From Ariolimax columbianus (lineage: Eukaryota; Mollusca; Gastropoda; Stylommatophora; Arionidae), in NCBI GenBank assembly GCA_036924085.1, contig JAVGWX010000008.1, forward strand, positions 52,535,314-52,599,313: a stretch of 64,000 nucleotides of DNA, in the 5' to 3' direction. The translations under genes were made by a program, and so were the position numbers. The stretch's first letter is position 1. The number at the start of each line of letters is the position of its first letter. This document shows, piece by piece, positions 42,476-53,960 of the stretch. The notes beneath the pieces were generated by a model. That model was not told the origin of the DNA and ran no database searches. It saw nothing but the letters and a program-made list of their open reading frames with translations.

Positions 42476-43469
42476 TAACGATTGATCAATATCTATTTAA
42501 AAAAACCGTTGTCAGTCTTCTATAATAGAATGGTGGTAACAAAGTACGTAACATAGAACAGAACATAAAGAGGAATTAAACACACTTTTGAGATTACAAA
42601 CATGTCGATTAAAGTCAGAGTCTTGCTTTGCTGCTAAACAGAGACATCTGGGAAAGGTCTAGCCTATGTCGAATTGTGGTGCCAGCCTTCCCAGAAGCCT
42701 ACTAGGTTATGCGGCGGCGATCTCATTGGTGTTGTACGCGTTGGCTGGCATATTGCAGACAACCCAGAATTGGTGCGGACTAGGGAAATCCGGCTGTCTA
42801 ATTGTAATAAAACATTTGATTATGCAATGAAAACAAGGTCTTGAGACGACAGGTAAACACAAAGCTTTGCGCTTGAATGCTGTTACGTGTCAGGGAGACA
42901 TTACACGCGCGCGGTAGACGCAACAGATCCACAAAATCTTCATCGTCCATCGGTGCAAATGTATATAAAAATTACAGGTGACCAATCAGTGATAAGCAAC
43001 AGATGAACGAATTAGTAAGACTAAGAGGCTCAAAGCGTCGACGTGCGTTTCGCAAAACTAAGAGGGAGTGGATTTTTGTGGCAGTAGGAAATGCATAGTC
43101 GTAAAAAGGTCAATGCGTGCCGTTGATTGACAGCAAGGAGTATTAGATTTATTGGCTCAGCTAACGTTGAATTTTTCCATTGTCTTCAGACACCGCTGAT
43201 CGTCTCTCAAGTGACTCACGCAAGGTCCCAGTACTTAATAAGTCGAGTCATTATTCCCTTCGAAGAGGGATAAGTCCGGCGACTAAGGAATCTTGTGATA
43301 GTGTTGACAATCTCACTTGTGTAAAAACCATTGACAATAAGACAATACTCCGAACAAATGAATCCAAGTACCGTTGAAAAAATGGTACTGTGTAACCTAA
43401 TGTAGTATTGGAGTGACATGTTTAATACGAAGTGTGTTGAAATGTTAACGAACGAGTTTATGAAAGATC

Positions 43470-43700
43470 TTATACAACAATATACGCCTGACATGGTCTC
43501 AGAATATCTTTCGTTAACTCACGTTCTTCTTGAAACATCGTTGTCCAGTTCTTCACTGTTGTCTTCGTCACACTTTTGTCAACATACACTGCTTGCATTC
43601 TGCGATGAATATTAATTGGTCGACATCTTTCAGCTGTTAGAAACCGAATCACCACTGGCTGATCAACTCTGAACGGATTCCGTATCACACACGCCATATT
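43470..43700 (-). pseudogene. mariner-type transposase N-terminus relic
   Basis: The - strand frame from 43,697 encodes MACVIRNPFRVDQPVVIRFL, TAERCRPINIHRRMQAVYVD and VTKTTVKNWTTMFQEERELT, the helix-turn-helix DNA-binding half seen in mariner transposases and in proteins that captured them. The frame breaks soon after KDILRPCQAY, and I see no catalytic D-D-D half. Only the 5' part survives. It is unrelated in sequence to the mariner relic at 55.5 kb. Confidence 0.75.
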
Positions 43701-44574
43701 TTCAACAGTCTGCTGAGTAAACTATGAGTCGGAGGATAACCAAATTTGACAAACTTGATAGTTGGTTTGTGTTGTTTACATCTGAAGTGACGTCGTCATG
43801 CGCATCGTACGTATGTTCAATTGGTACATTTCGGTCCGGTTTCACGTGAACACACCTCGTACCATAATTTCTATTGGCCTATTTTTCGCGAGCTCAATTG
43901 GCAACAATGTTCTGTACAGAAGTATTCGATTACACATACAAGTGCATTCTAAATGCTTGAAAAATATATACCCATCAACAAAAAGGAGTTGACAAAAAAA
44001 GAAAGGCCTTTATTTGTGTGCACGTTAAGTGCGTGAGAGAATGGGCCAATGAAAGCAGTTTATGTGTGTGTACAGTTGGCCAATTTTCCTAAACAGTTTT
44101 ATTTATATTTTATAACAGCGGAACAATTGGCATTCGCGTTTCTAGAGTGTATATTTCTGCTTCTTTTCAGTTTTTGTTTTGTGTTTTGTAGTATTGTTTG
44201 GTATACGTGATTTTCCAGTGGGTTCCCGCGCCCCTGTTGGTGCTTCTCTATCACAGTAGATAACTAAAAGTGCATCATTCCCCAGCCAATATAGGAGCAG
44301 TCTGTTCCACTTCTAAGAATCTACGTCACTGCACTCCGGGAATACTCATAGGTTCTCGATCTCTCCCAGCAAATGGCAGTGGATAGTTAAGGTTACTGTA
44401 GCTCGTTGGGTGTACACACATGCTTCGTCATCCCACCACCCCCCCTCTTTCCCACCTTCCACAACGCGTGATTTTTGTTTGATTTATAGGCTTTACAGTC
44501 TGTATATCACTGACTCATCTATTGCGGTGCCATCATCCAAACACACCGGTGTTGATAAACGTTCAACATGTCAC

Positions 44575-44735
44575 TACCAATGGGCTGCGGGTCTACTTTG
44601 CTCTAGTGTTTCAGTCTATTAAAATAGACTCAACATCGGTTAACTACCCACCAAAAAAACTGGTTGAATACAGACTCTATATGCTCTACTAAACCAGTAT
44701 AAAGACGTTAAGTTAAGTTAAATTAAGTGTATCCA
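44575..44735 (+). mobile_element. SINE-like body joined to the CR1-like LINE tail
   Basis: The body GGGCTGCGGGTCTACTTTGC and ACATCGGTTAACTACCCACC matches the 7.05 kb repeat. It continues through an A-run into ACTGGTTGAATACAGACTC, ACTAAACCAGTATAAAGACG and TTAAG repeats, the 3' hairpin and tail of the LINE at 58.7 kb. Confidence 0.72.
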
Positions 44736-45034
44736 CGATTGGCGCCTGTGAAGCTGGAATGTCAGCCCTTTCGTTGCCCTGAACCCACAAAGGACCAGAC
44801 CATTAGATCCCCACCAGCCTATAGAGGTTTAAGACCTCAACAGCTGTCATCCCCTGGTATCTTGGACAACTCTTCTGTGCCTTCCACAATACGGACTATA
44901 AGTCTGACAAGATGACTGAAATTGCCACATCTATAAAACGCTTTTTATAGTTTACTGAGATAGCACATCGTTTTCAGATGGCAAGCATTGTCCACTACCA
45001 TCTTGCGCTTTTTAAACATCCTGGACTGCAAGTT

Positions 45035-45790
45035 TCAACAAACAGGAGGTTGATCAACACGCTTGTCATTCCTACTTTATGTTACCAGTGTCAATCGTGG
45101 TTTCTTATTGGAACGTCACAAGAGCAATATTCAGAGCTGTGAAATGCGTTGTGCGCGAAGTGCAGTTGGCAAGTCCATCCAAGTCCGTATCAGATACACC
45201 ACGTTGAGGCAGATGGTTGGAACGAACACAGTAAATGCCTACATTGAAGCCCAACAAATCAAGTGGTTTGGCCACTTGGTTCGGATGCATTATGACCAAC
45301 CAGCAGCAAAAGCCTATCACATGCAAGTATCAGGTCCTCGTGCCAGAGACCGCCTTCGTCGCAGATGGATAGAAGATGTGTCTGAAACACTCGGGAGGTT
45401 CCACTTGTCGACCCCACACGCTTCTCACCTGGTCCAAACAAGAGATCTACGGACCGCGCCTCTCTGCGACGCCGCATGACAAGAGCAATAGGACATCCCG
45501 CCTCTCTGCGCCGCCGCATGGCAAGAGCAAAAGGACATCCCGCCTCTCTGCGCCGCCGCATGAAAAGAGCAGTAGGACATCCCGCCTCTCTGAGACGCCA
45601 CATAGCAAGAGCAGTAGGACATCCCGCCTCTCTGCGACGCCGCATGGCAAGAGCAGTAGGACAAAAGAAGAAGACTGAAGTTAATAAAGCTAAAGCCTCT
45701 CGTAGAAATGACATCTCTACCACTTCATCTCCAGCTGCAGAATCTGCTACCTTCACCTTTTACCAAAATAGACATTCTTTGAAGATCTAG
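45035..45790 (+). pseudogene. LINE C-terminus with in-frame 42-bp repeats
   Basis: Begins with LINTLVIPTLCYQCQ (the usual LVxPTLxYG block), shifts frame, then reads SCEMRCARSAVGKSIQVRIR, IEAQQIKWFGHLVRMHYDQP and RARDRLRRRWIEDVSETLGR, the standard end of an endonuclease-reverse transcriptase protein. From about 45,455 the tail becomes about five 42-bp (14-codon) units encoding ASLRRRMARAVGHP, ending AVGQKKKTEVNKAKASRRND. The units keep one frame, but this frame differs from the one carrying the RT-end block. It is 5'-truncated and dead. Confidence 0.83.
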
Positions 45791-46184
45791 CACAGTCATG
45801 CGGCTACCACTTTAGCGTATCTCATATTTCCAATTATATATGCACTTTTGTCAAGTTCATTTCTATGCCACTCTGCATCACACAAAGACAGCCCCATGCA
45901 CAGACAAAGTCCCACTGCGACATTTTAAATATATATGACGAGTCAGTGACGCAATAAAATGATGAACGAGTTGGCAAGACTAAGAGTACCAAAGAGTCAA
46001 AGCGCGATTGTCAGAACCTAAGAAGGTTATTAGCGTCAATGAGAAGAAGTTGGTTTATTTGTGGGAGTAGCAAGTGTTTTAACGCCCAAAGGTCAATGCG
46101 TACAAGGACAATGAGATTTGTTAGCATGGCAGACGATCAATATCACCACTTTCCGTCAGCGCTGCTGACATTAATATGCGCTCG

Positions 46185-46227
46185 CGTGTATATATTTAAA
46201 CACAAACACACACATATATATTTACAA

Positions 46228-46275
<48 letters not shown>

Positions 46276-46363
46276 CTCTGTGTGTGTATGTATATGTTTT
46301 ATACATGAATGTATGCGTATCTGTGTATTTATCGGGCGTGCATTTACATATATATATATATGT

Positions 46364-46446
<83 letters not shown>

Positions 46447-46500
46447 TTTTTGTATGTACGTGTGTCAGAGTGAGTGTCTCTGTGTGTGTATGTAATGAAA
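46185..46500. repeat. Long (TA)n and (TG)n microsatellite block
   Basis: Two TA runs (about 46,230-46,270 and 46,372-46,442) separated by TG- and CA-rich sequence. ORFs of alternating I and Y are artefacts. Confidence 0.96.
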
Positions 46501-46504
46501 TGTA

Positions 46505-47565
46505 ATGTTTAGTAATGCTATGTAGTGTTACGTGGTGGTTTGTAATGTATTAGCGTTCATTGTGCCTATAATTTGCTTTGTAATAAGAGTCATCGGAATC
46601 CTCCACACTTGACATTTGCCTGACTTCTATTTGGCATTTAATTCGTCATTGGCCACGATTGTTTTACTTGACATTTATAAAGACATGCAGACAAAAAAGC
46701 CAAAATGCTAGACAAGAACATAATTTAGTGAGAATGGAAAAAAAAAAAAATGCAATGCATCAATACAACAAGCGGCGAACAGAGTGGATATGTCAAAGTA
46801 ACCCTGACAAGAAAAGGTCAAGGCGGAATAAACAACTCTTGGTGGAACTCAAGAAGACGACCCAAAAAAGTTATTGATGTAGTGTTACATATGCTCTCGT
46901 GTTTCTATTGAGTGTTAATGGACATTGATGGAAGCAGTTATATGTAGCCGAAGTTTTCAAAAATGGAATCGAGTTTAATAGGGAGACGAAATAATCAAGG
47001 GAAATAATACCGACAATAACTGGCGTAAAAAACGTTCTAATGTTATAAATTATGTTGTTTTTATCAATCATATTGTCTTTATCAATCATTTGCTCATAAT
47101 TCACATGTTTTATCGTGCTGTAAATAACGTATTTTGTCTTGAATTACATGAAGATAAAAACAGTTGCTTTTCTCTGTTTGATTTTTAAAATAGTTTGCGA
47201 TCTCAGGACGACATTAGCTGTTTTTGTTTTTGTCAGGAAAATGAAGTAAATAATGGTGACTATAATTTATAGGTACGAATCGGAGTACAAAATAGAGCAA
47301 ATAATATTAACACTAAAATCTGCCAGGCATGTCGTAAGAGGCGACTAAGGAGGGCATGGAATTGCGCTAGCTACTTCATAATGTTTAAGCTGCAAAAACT
47401 TCCACAGTTACAGCCAGGTCAAAATTTAATGACTTGTCAAGTATTTTTTTAAGACCTCTGCTCCGCTGGAAGCTGAAAAGGCTTTGATTTATTGATTGCT
47501 TGATTGAGGAAATGGCATACAGCTACAATTTATGTTAACGAAATATCAAATATGGTTAACGTGTT
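46505..47565. other. No clear feature; one possible short repeat
   Basis: AT-rich. A GTCGTAAGAGGCGACTAAGG word at 47,330-47,350, followed by GGAATTGCGCTAGCTAC, weakly resembles GGAACTAGCTACCTCATC at 17.56 kb and may be an old short element. Confidence 0.35.
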
Positions 47566-47569
47566 GGAT

Positions 47570-47800
47570 ATTATTCTGTAGACAGAGGGATGAATGATTT
47601 ATGTTTATCATGTTGGCATTTATGTATGTAGCCAAAGGGATGCAGGATTTATGTTTATCATGTTGGCATTCATGTATGTAGCCAGAGGGATGCAGGATTT
47701 ATGTTTATCATGTTGGCATTCATGTATGTAGCCAGAGGGATGCAGGATTTATGTTTATCATGTTGGCATTCATGTATGTAGCCAGGGGCTGAGAGCATAT
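47570..47800. repeat. 50-bp minisatellite, four units
   Basis: The unit is GATGCAGGATTTATGTTTAT then CATGTTGGCATTCATGTATG and TAGCCAGAGG. The middle units are nearly identical. 47,800-48,090 has nothing recognisable. Confidence 0.93.
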
Positions 47801-48094
47801 AATGTTAACATGATAAATATTTTGAATGTTGTCTATCCACCTTCTCCTCGGCTTGCCTCTGCTTCCCTTGCCAGGTAACATACTTGACAGTATCGTGTTT
47901 GTTTACACCACTGTGGCGATTGATATGCCTGAACTATTTTAGTTTCGTAGACGAAATGCTGTTTACTTGCCATTTTTGAGAAATATTCTGCTCTTTGGGG
48001 ATTTGATCGCTACACATAATATTTTAAGGGCATTTAACTAGAATGTTAGCTCGAAGGATGACATATTTTTTTAAATTTGTGAGTGCGTGTGAAT

Positions 48095-48127
48095 GTTCTT
48101 CTTCTCCGTCTTCTCCTTCTTCTTCTT

Positions 48128-48158
<31 letters not shown>

Positions 48159-48279
48159 TCTATTTCTTCTTCTTATTCTTCTTCATCGTCATCCACTTCT
48201 TCTTCTTTTTCTTTTTCTTCTTCTTTCTTCTTCTGCTTCTTCTTTTTCTTCGTTTTCTTTTTCGTTTTCTTTTTCTTTT

Positions 48280-48314
<35 letters not shown>

Positions 48315-48430
48315 ATCATCATCTTCTTCTGTGTTCTTTCTCAATCTTCCGCTGCCAATCACTGAATAGTTTATAGCTTGACTGCGATGTTTGCACCGTT
48401 CGGTCCGACACATCCATCTTCGGCAGAATG
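48095..48430 (-). mobile_element. Inverted SINE with a 230-bp (GAA)n tail
   Basis: The SINE end and core (TCTCAATCTTCCGCTGCCAA, GTTTATAGCTTGACTGCGAT, GTTCGGTCCGACACATCC) occupy 48,338-48,430 on the - strand. Its 3' tail is a very long impure (TTC)n on the + strand at 48,095-48,335. ORFs of S, L, F or E and K across the tail are artefacts. Confidence 0.85.
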
Positions 48431-48436
48431 TGTGTA

Positions 48437-48520
48437 GTGTGTGTGTGTGCGGGTGCGCGTGTGTGTGCGTGTATGCGGGTGCACGTGTGTGTGTGTGTGT
48501 GTGTGCGTGTGCGTCATTGT
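48437..48520. repeat. (GT)n microsatellite
   Basis: GT runs broken by GC steps, just beyond the SINE. Confidence 0.93.
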
Positions 48521-48672
48521 CTCGCATCTGCACGTTGTCACTGGAATGAACGATGCAAGTCCTAAAGATTTGTTGGGGTCATTTTTTAGTGTTTCGTGTA
48601 TGTTCCTCACGTTATTGAACGTCTGCCATGCCCTGGCCATTCTTTTTCTCACTCCCGTCGTCTATTAGATGC

Positions 48673-48683
48673 AATGACTATTT

Positions 48684-48715
<32 letters not shown>

Positions 48716-48902
48716 GCTGTCGGGCGTCAACTTGAATTCGATCGAAGGAAGCAGCGGTCATCCCGAGGCTGTCGACACTGCCATAGAGCTTGTCTAGTGT
48801 TGGCACTGGTGATGGCCACATGTACTTTCTCTGGTCCTCGTATGTTGGGAGATGTTGCAGCAGATGTTCAGCGGTCATTTTCCCTGTACTATGACGATTT
48901 GA
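48673..48902 (-). mobile_element. 5'-truncated (GAA)n-tail LINE copy, subfamily B
   Basis: After (TTC)n at 48,683-48,712, the body up to about 48,890 matches the last 190 bp of the LINE, including the Cys/His tail remnant TAEHLLQHLPTYEDQRKYMW. ATGACTATTT on the left and ATGACGATTT on the right form a 10-bp TSD with one mismatch. Confidence 0.8.
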
Positions 48903-49464
48903 ACTCGCCAGTCTGATTTCTGTCAATGTGTCTCCTACTTAACCTTGTCGTTGCAACGAGTCCTACTGCATGTGTTCAATACAAATCTTTCTTCTGATTT
49001 CTATTCAACTATTTCTGTAAAGGGCGGCACTGCGCTCTATCCCGGATTGTTCGATCTTTTCTCTTTCTTCTACGAGTCTCAATGTCGTTTCTATTATGGA
49101 ATTCTGATTTTTGTGCCACTGCATACATGTTTTACTACTTGCTAATGAGATGGGAGTATGTCTTTCTCTTTGTAGCAAGTCTATGTCGTGTCATAACTTT
49201 TTGTACTTCGTTAAAAAAAAATGTGGTATAAGGTTGACGTCATAGTGGATTGACCATGGGCATTTCATCAACTTTTCATATTAATCTTGATGTCCGCGGC
49301 AAGTACCAACTGGCAAAACAAATCCCTCAGGGTCTATGGGTGCAGAATTTATTTTAGGTTATGGGTCAATTTACCCTACAGATACACATGGCAGTGCAGG
49401 TACTCTAATAAATACTGCAGATACTTGGCCCACCGTAATTGCATTCGAGACCTCGCCCATGGAA

Positions 49465-49815
49465 CAACCGTTGTTTGTTGATGTTGTTGTTGAATGCTCA
49501 CAGTGAGTAAGATAAATCTTTTGTTCGTTCTGAAATGGGTGTTACGTGGCGGGTTGCAGTAGCTTTCTTCACATGCCGAGCGTGTTGGGGAGCATGCACG
49601 TGGCCCTGCTATACTTATCTTCATTTATATGTCTCTCATTACTAAAGGGATCATGCCAATCCCCCACTTCTTTAATCCAAACTGCCATTTAAGCAGTATG
49701 TTTCCATGGAAAGGTACGGGTCCGTAAGATGGGGGTCTTGGCCAGTGTATTTGACCTGACCCTGACGAACGTGTTTGATCAGTATGTTTTGCCTGACCAG
49801 GCGTTAGTCTGCTCT
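49465..49815 (+). repeat. GTT-headed interspersed repeat, copy C
   Basis: (GTT)n, then GAATGCTCACAGTGAGTAAG, ACGTGGCGGGTTGCAGTAGC, CTTGGCCAGTGTATTTGACC with a single TGACCCTGACGAACGTG core, and GCCTGACCAGGCGTTAGTC at the end. A 155-codon ORF (49,729-50,196) starts here, but its protein is not recognisable. Confidence 0.8.
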
Positions 49816-50204
49816 CCTCAACACACATTGGGTAAACAAGGGACTCGGGAAACATTAGTCTATCTGTCAGGAAGCAAACCACATCAACCAGCAGGCAATG
49901 TCTCCTCGTGGGACATCGCAGTTAAAGGGACCGTCTACCTGTTAGTATTTGTTGACAACTCTTCGAATAAGCAAATCAGGTTACTCACTTGCCCTGACAA
50001 TCAGACAGTACTATCAAAGACGGAGATCATAAATCACGGACCTGGATGTGGAAGTCAAGGAGATACCACCACTTTATTTCCCCAAGAAATCATGATAGCC
50101 AAAAATGAAGAAACTGAAAGATCAGATAGCGAGACCCCCATGGCAGATCAGGTAACCGAAGTAGTGATGAGAACGATGCCAATGGAAGTCAAATAAACCG
50201 AAAA

Positions 50205-50450
50205 CCCGACGGTAATACAGAGGATTAACCTAGCACCAGGGTCACGGGTTCGAATCTCGGTGGAGACCTGCATTTTTTTCATGTGGATTTTCTGGTAATT
50301 CCCCGGATCTCTAGGTAATAGTGATCGGGCGCACGTTAAAAATCATTCTGAAGTTGGAAATAAAAAAGACTAGACTTAACGGCCGCTGACGTGGCAAAAT
50401 TCAAAATTATGTTAAATCTATTATCTATTATCTATTATCTAACCAATCTA
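50205..50450 (+). mobile_element. tRNA-headed SINE, second family, copy 2
   Basis: ACGGGTTCGAATCTCGGTGG is a good B box. The body matches the 8.6 kb copy: ATGTGGATTTTCTGGTAA, GTTGGAAATAAAAAAGAC and CTTAACGGCCGCTGACG, ending in (TCTAT)n-like repeats. Confidence 0.78.
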
Positions 50451-50680
50451 TTACGGGATCCTCGCCGGTGCTGCGGAGGTCGTACATTGGGCAGAGATTC
50501 TCCAAAAAATGGAGAAGAACAGAACACTTACGGGTTAAACCGTGTCCCATGACATTGATACTTCGACTAAACTAAACTGAACTGAACTAAACTAAACCTA
50601 GCATCCGTCTAATTAGGAAATTGTGAATTGTAAAATACAACACCTGGATCCCAAGGTAAGCCTATGAGATTATACAACAG

Positions 50681-50881
50681 GACATTGACAGAAGGTATGG
50701 TGCCAAGTAAAAGATGAAGGGGTAGACCAAGAAGACGATGGAACCAAGATATCCAGAAGTGCTTGGGTATGACTGTGGCGGAGGCTGGAGTTTTGGCAAG
50801 GGAACGAGTTTCTTTCAGACAGACTGTGAGGGCAGAGTCGTTCTATAAAGGACATGCTACATGATGATGACATTGACAGAA
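50681..50881 (+). mobile_element. Short LINE 3' fragment with 13-bp TSD
   Basis: The body 50,694-50,868 encodes GRPRRRWNQDIQKCLGMT, AEAGVLARERVSFRQTVRAE then a stop and (ATG)n. It is the same family as the relic at 53.3-54.0 kb. GACATTGACAGAA occurs exactly at 50,681-50,693 and 50,869-50,881. Confidence 0.9.
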
Positions 50882-51544
50882 ATAACGTGAACATATTGGG
50901 AGTCTCAGGACATCGATGGGCTTCATGGCTATTTAAGCATTAAAACGGATGGATGCGTTATATTCTCAGTGTGAATATGACGGAGTTGGTTTCCTCTTAT
51001 CGAAAAAAGAGCAATGCTCTGATGTAATCCAATCAACGATCGTGTTCTAGCGATTAGATTGAAGTGGATACAAAAGAAACATGACGATAATTAAAGTTTC
51101 TGTACCAAGAACAGTAGCAGAGGAAGGATTGATAGACGAGTTTTATAATGATTTATACGAGACCTTACCAACATTAGAGAGAAGAGATATCATGCTAATC
51201 ATAAAGGGATTTCAACGTGAATAAAGGAAAGGAAAGAGAAAAGGAAGAACAAATAATACACAAGTGTTTTTCAGTTTTGGCACAAATCCTAGGTCACTCT
51301 GAAGGTGGACAGTACGGTATGGTAAAACCAGGAAGCAAAAAGAATACATTATAATGTAGCAAAGATGGAGGTCGGGAGTAGCATCCTCGAAGGCATGTAA
51401 CAAACATTACATATATGAACATACATTCACGAACAGGCCATACATACTTACTGATACATACATGTGTCAGACATTACATACTTTCTCTTAAATCTGTACA
51501 CACATAGGGCCAGATATATAGCAGATAAACAGATGAGAACAGTC

Positions 51545-51768
51545 TGCGACTCATAGTTGGCTACGTGGGACAAGGTCAGCGAATCAAAGGTGACAATCCC
51601 TCTATTCCGATCCCAAATGGCAGCTCTCGAAACAGACTGAGCCCCTGCAGTTTGGGTAAGAGAATATGGATCGAGGAGAGACGGGAAACCCTGTCCCAAA
51701 AATGTAGTGCAGATATCGGATGTGTTGGGTTGAAAGGCGCAGATATGATGTAAACTACGACACAGTAT
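51545..51768 (+). mobile_element. SINE, GGACCGAAAGG family, older variant
   Basis: Shows a longer 5' half (AAGGTCAGCGAATCAAAGG, TCCCAAATGGCAGCTCTCG, AATATGGATCGAGGAGAGAC) and a diverged core TCGGATGTGTTGGGTTGAAA. It lacks the usual 3' half. The 0.63 kb copy is of this variant. 50,885-51,540 has nothing recognisable. Confidence 0.7.
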
Positions 51769-51774
51769 GGGAAG

Positions 51775-52090
51775 AGGAGACTAACGTCTGGGCAGGCAAA
51801 ACAAACTGATCAGACAATGTTAGTCAAGGTCAGACGAAATATGACTAAGCACTGAACCTCACTTTCATGTAGTTATCCACGGAAACAGACGGTTTCATGG
51901 CAATCTGTTTACGAGGTGGGGGAATCGACGTAATCCCCGTAGTAGTAAGCAATCCCAGTCCATCTTCATTGGCACACTGATGTGAGGAAAGTTACTGCAA
52001 CCCGCCACCTAACATATTTGTCAGGGCGCAGAAAAACAGTAAACATACTCATTGTTGATATTCAACAACAACAACAACAACAACACAGCA
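51775..52090 (-). repeat. GTT-headed interspersed repeat, copy D, inverted
   Basis: GACTAACGTCTGGGCAGGCA, GTTAGTCAAGGTCAG, TGCAACCCGCCACCTAAC, ACATACTCATTGTTGATATT and (AAC)n are the reverse of copy C, in reverse order. Confidence 0.8.
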
Positions 52091-52927
52091 TCCCTTTCAG
52101 GACGAACGTTGGAGAAGAAATACACACAGAAACGTATACAAATATATGCATTCACCCACATACACAAATATACAGAAGCAAGCCTTTCATCTGGCACTGA
52201 AGCACTTACCACTATCTACGTGGCCGTTTGAAGGGAGCCAGCTAGATAATTAAAACACTAGAAAGCTACACGTAGCAAAGGTCTTCCAACAGGTGAAACG
52301 TACCACAGGTGAGTATTGCGCGCTTCGGTGACGCTTACGGTTAATGAGTACGGCTGGCTAAACAAAAATATAGATAACAAACTAGGCGAACTAAGATAAT
52401 ACTGAGACACTCGTAACGCAACAAACGAAAAGGTAGACGATTCATGAAGTTGTGAAACAGATACTACAAGGATGAAGTGGTAGAGATCTAATTGTCAGAT
52501 CTCTCCACTTGTACGAGATGATGTTATCAGCTATTTTGCTCATCGCTGCCTAACCTTCCTTAAATCTGATGATGATGTTTGTCTATTACCGTTAATAAGC
52601 ACCACTCTTCCTGCTTATCCATCAGGAATATGTTCAGTCATGAGTTCAAAGATGCCTTGGGAATCTGGAAATATCTTGGACAGATAAAGGGCTGGGAATG
52701 TACTCTTGGTGGGAAGGCTTCATTTCTCGGGTTGTCCTAACCAGTCTCCGTTGTTCAGTTACTGATTTAATGGATGTATTGCATACCGCTGCACCTTCAC
52801 GAAGATATGTGCCGGCAAGCTGTTCGGTCTTGCGCAGCAGTTTCCCAAGTGTAGGGTACTATGTCAAAGAGCTTAAACCTAACATCACCAGGTACACATT
52901 TAAAGTTGGGTAGATTGGATCGTAATT

Positions 52928-53103
52928 TTGTTTCTGTTTTCGTCATAACGCCATGAGACTGCCAATCGTATTTAGAAAGGTAATGACAGAGCGTTCTCTG
53001 TTCTGCCAAGAGAGATAATCGCTCTAACCGCTCTGCCTTTTACCTTCCTAATTACGATTGGCAGTCTCATAGCGCTAGAACGAAAAGAGAAATGAAACTT
53101 TCG
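52928..53103. mobile_element. Fold-back (MITE-like) element
   Basis: Two arms of about 60 bp in inverse orientation. The left arm has CCATGAGACTGCCAATCGTA and AAAGGTAATGACAGAGCG. The right arm has CGCTCTGCCTTTTACCTTCC and TACGATTGGCAGTCTCATAG. Between them is a spacer of about 30 bp. Arm identity is about 80%. It has no coding capacity. Upstream 52,095-52,925 has nothing I can name. Confidence 0.8.
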
Positions 53104-53324
53104 TTACAACCTAAAAGCCTTCATCAGAATAACCAAACACCAAAACGTATGAGCGAACAGTTTAATTGAGAGCTAGAGATTGATATATAAAATGGAGACA
53201 TGAACACATAAATGAGTATAAAAAGGGTACCGAAACACCAGACGATGATTTGTCAAAGACAGAAACACGTGTGCCCTTTCTTAGCCATTTCATTTCACAA
53301 GTTGTTATTTTGATCTCTTGGGAC

Positions 53325-53960
53325 ACCGACAAAACACAATGTCAGCATACATTTACAATGGGTGGTGAGGAAATAGATCAGGTCACGCATTTTGAATATC
53401 TGGGCTCCAGAATTGACAAAAATGGCGACTGCTTGAAAGAAATCAGAAGAAGACTTCCCATGGCAATGCAGAGACTGAACAGCCTGAAAAAATTAGGGCA
53501 GAGCACCAACAAAACGACAAAAGTGAAAGTCTTGAGTCTGTGTTTTCCTGTGGCAGCATATGGCTGCGAATTATGGACGATTACCAAAACATGTAGACAG
53601 AGAATCGAATCCTTCGAGTCAAAATGTTACAGAAAAATTCTCAGAATACCCTGGACAGAGAAAAAGACAAATGTAGACATTCGGCAAGAGTTGAGCAAAG
53701 AGGAGAACTAGTTTAATAATTCCATTTTCGTTAGAAAATGCAAATACTTTGGTCAAATCAAGAGATACAATGGTCTTGAGAAAACAGTGGTTGAAGGTTT
53801 GGTGCCAGGTGAAATGGGAAGGGGTAGACCAAGAAGACGATGGCACCAAGATATCCAGGAATGCTTGGGTATGACTGTGGTGGAGACTGGAGTTTTGGCA
53901 AGGGAACGAGTATCTTTCAGACAGACTGTCATAGGAGCGACATCTTTTCTCGATTACCCT
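53325..53960 (+). pseudogene. LINE reverse-transcriptase C-terminal relic
   Basis: In one frame: EIDQVTHFEYLGSRIDKNGD, EIRRRLPMAMQRLNSLKK, YGCELWTITKTCRQRIES and YRKILRIPWTEKKTNVDIR, the region from after the catalytic Asp pair to the C-terminus. A stop and frameshift near 53,710 separate this from GEMGRGRPRRRWHQDIQECL and RERVSFRQTV. The 5' part including the catalytic core is absent. It belongs to the same family as the short fragment at 50.7 kb. Confidence 0.82.

Noticed and set aside
48043..48376. Serine-, leucine- or phenylalanine-rich proteins
   Set aside because: They are three frames of a (TTC)n tract, which is the tail of an inverted SINE.
49729..50196. 155-codon ORF as a host exon
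   Set aside because: The N-terminal part lies in the GTT-headed repeat, no domain is recognisable, and no splice context is obvious. Left unannotated.
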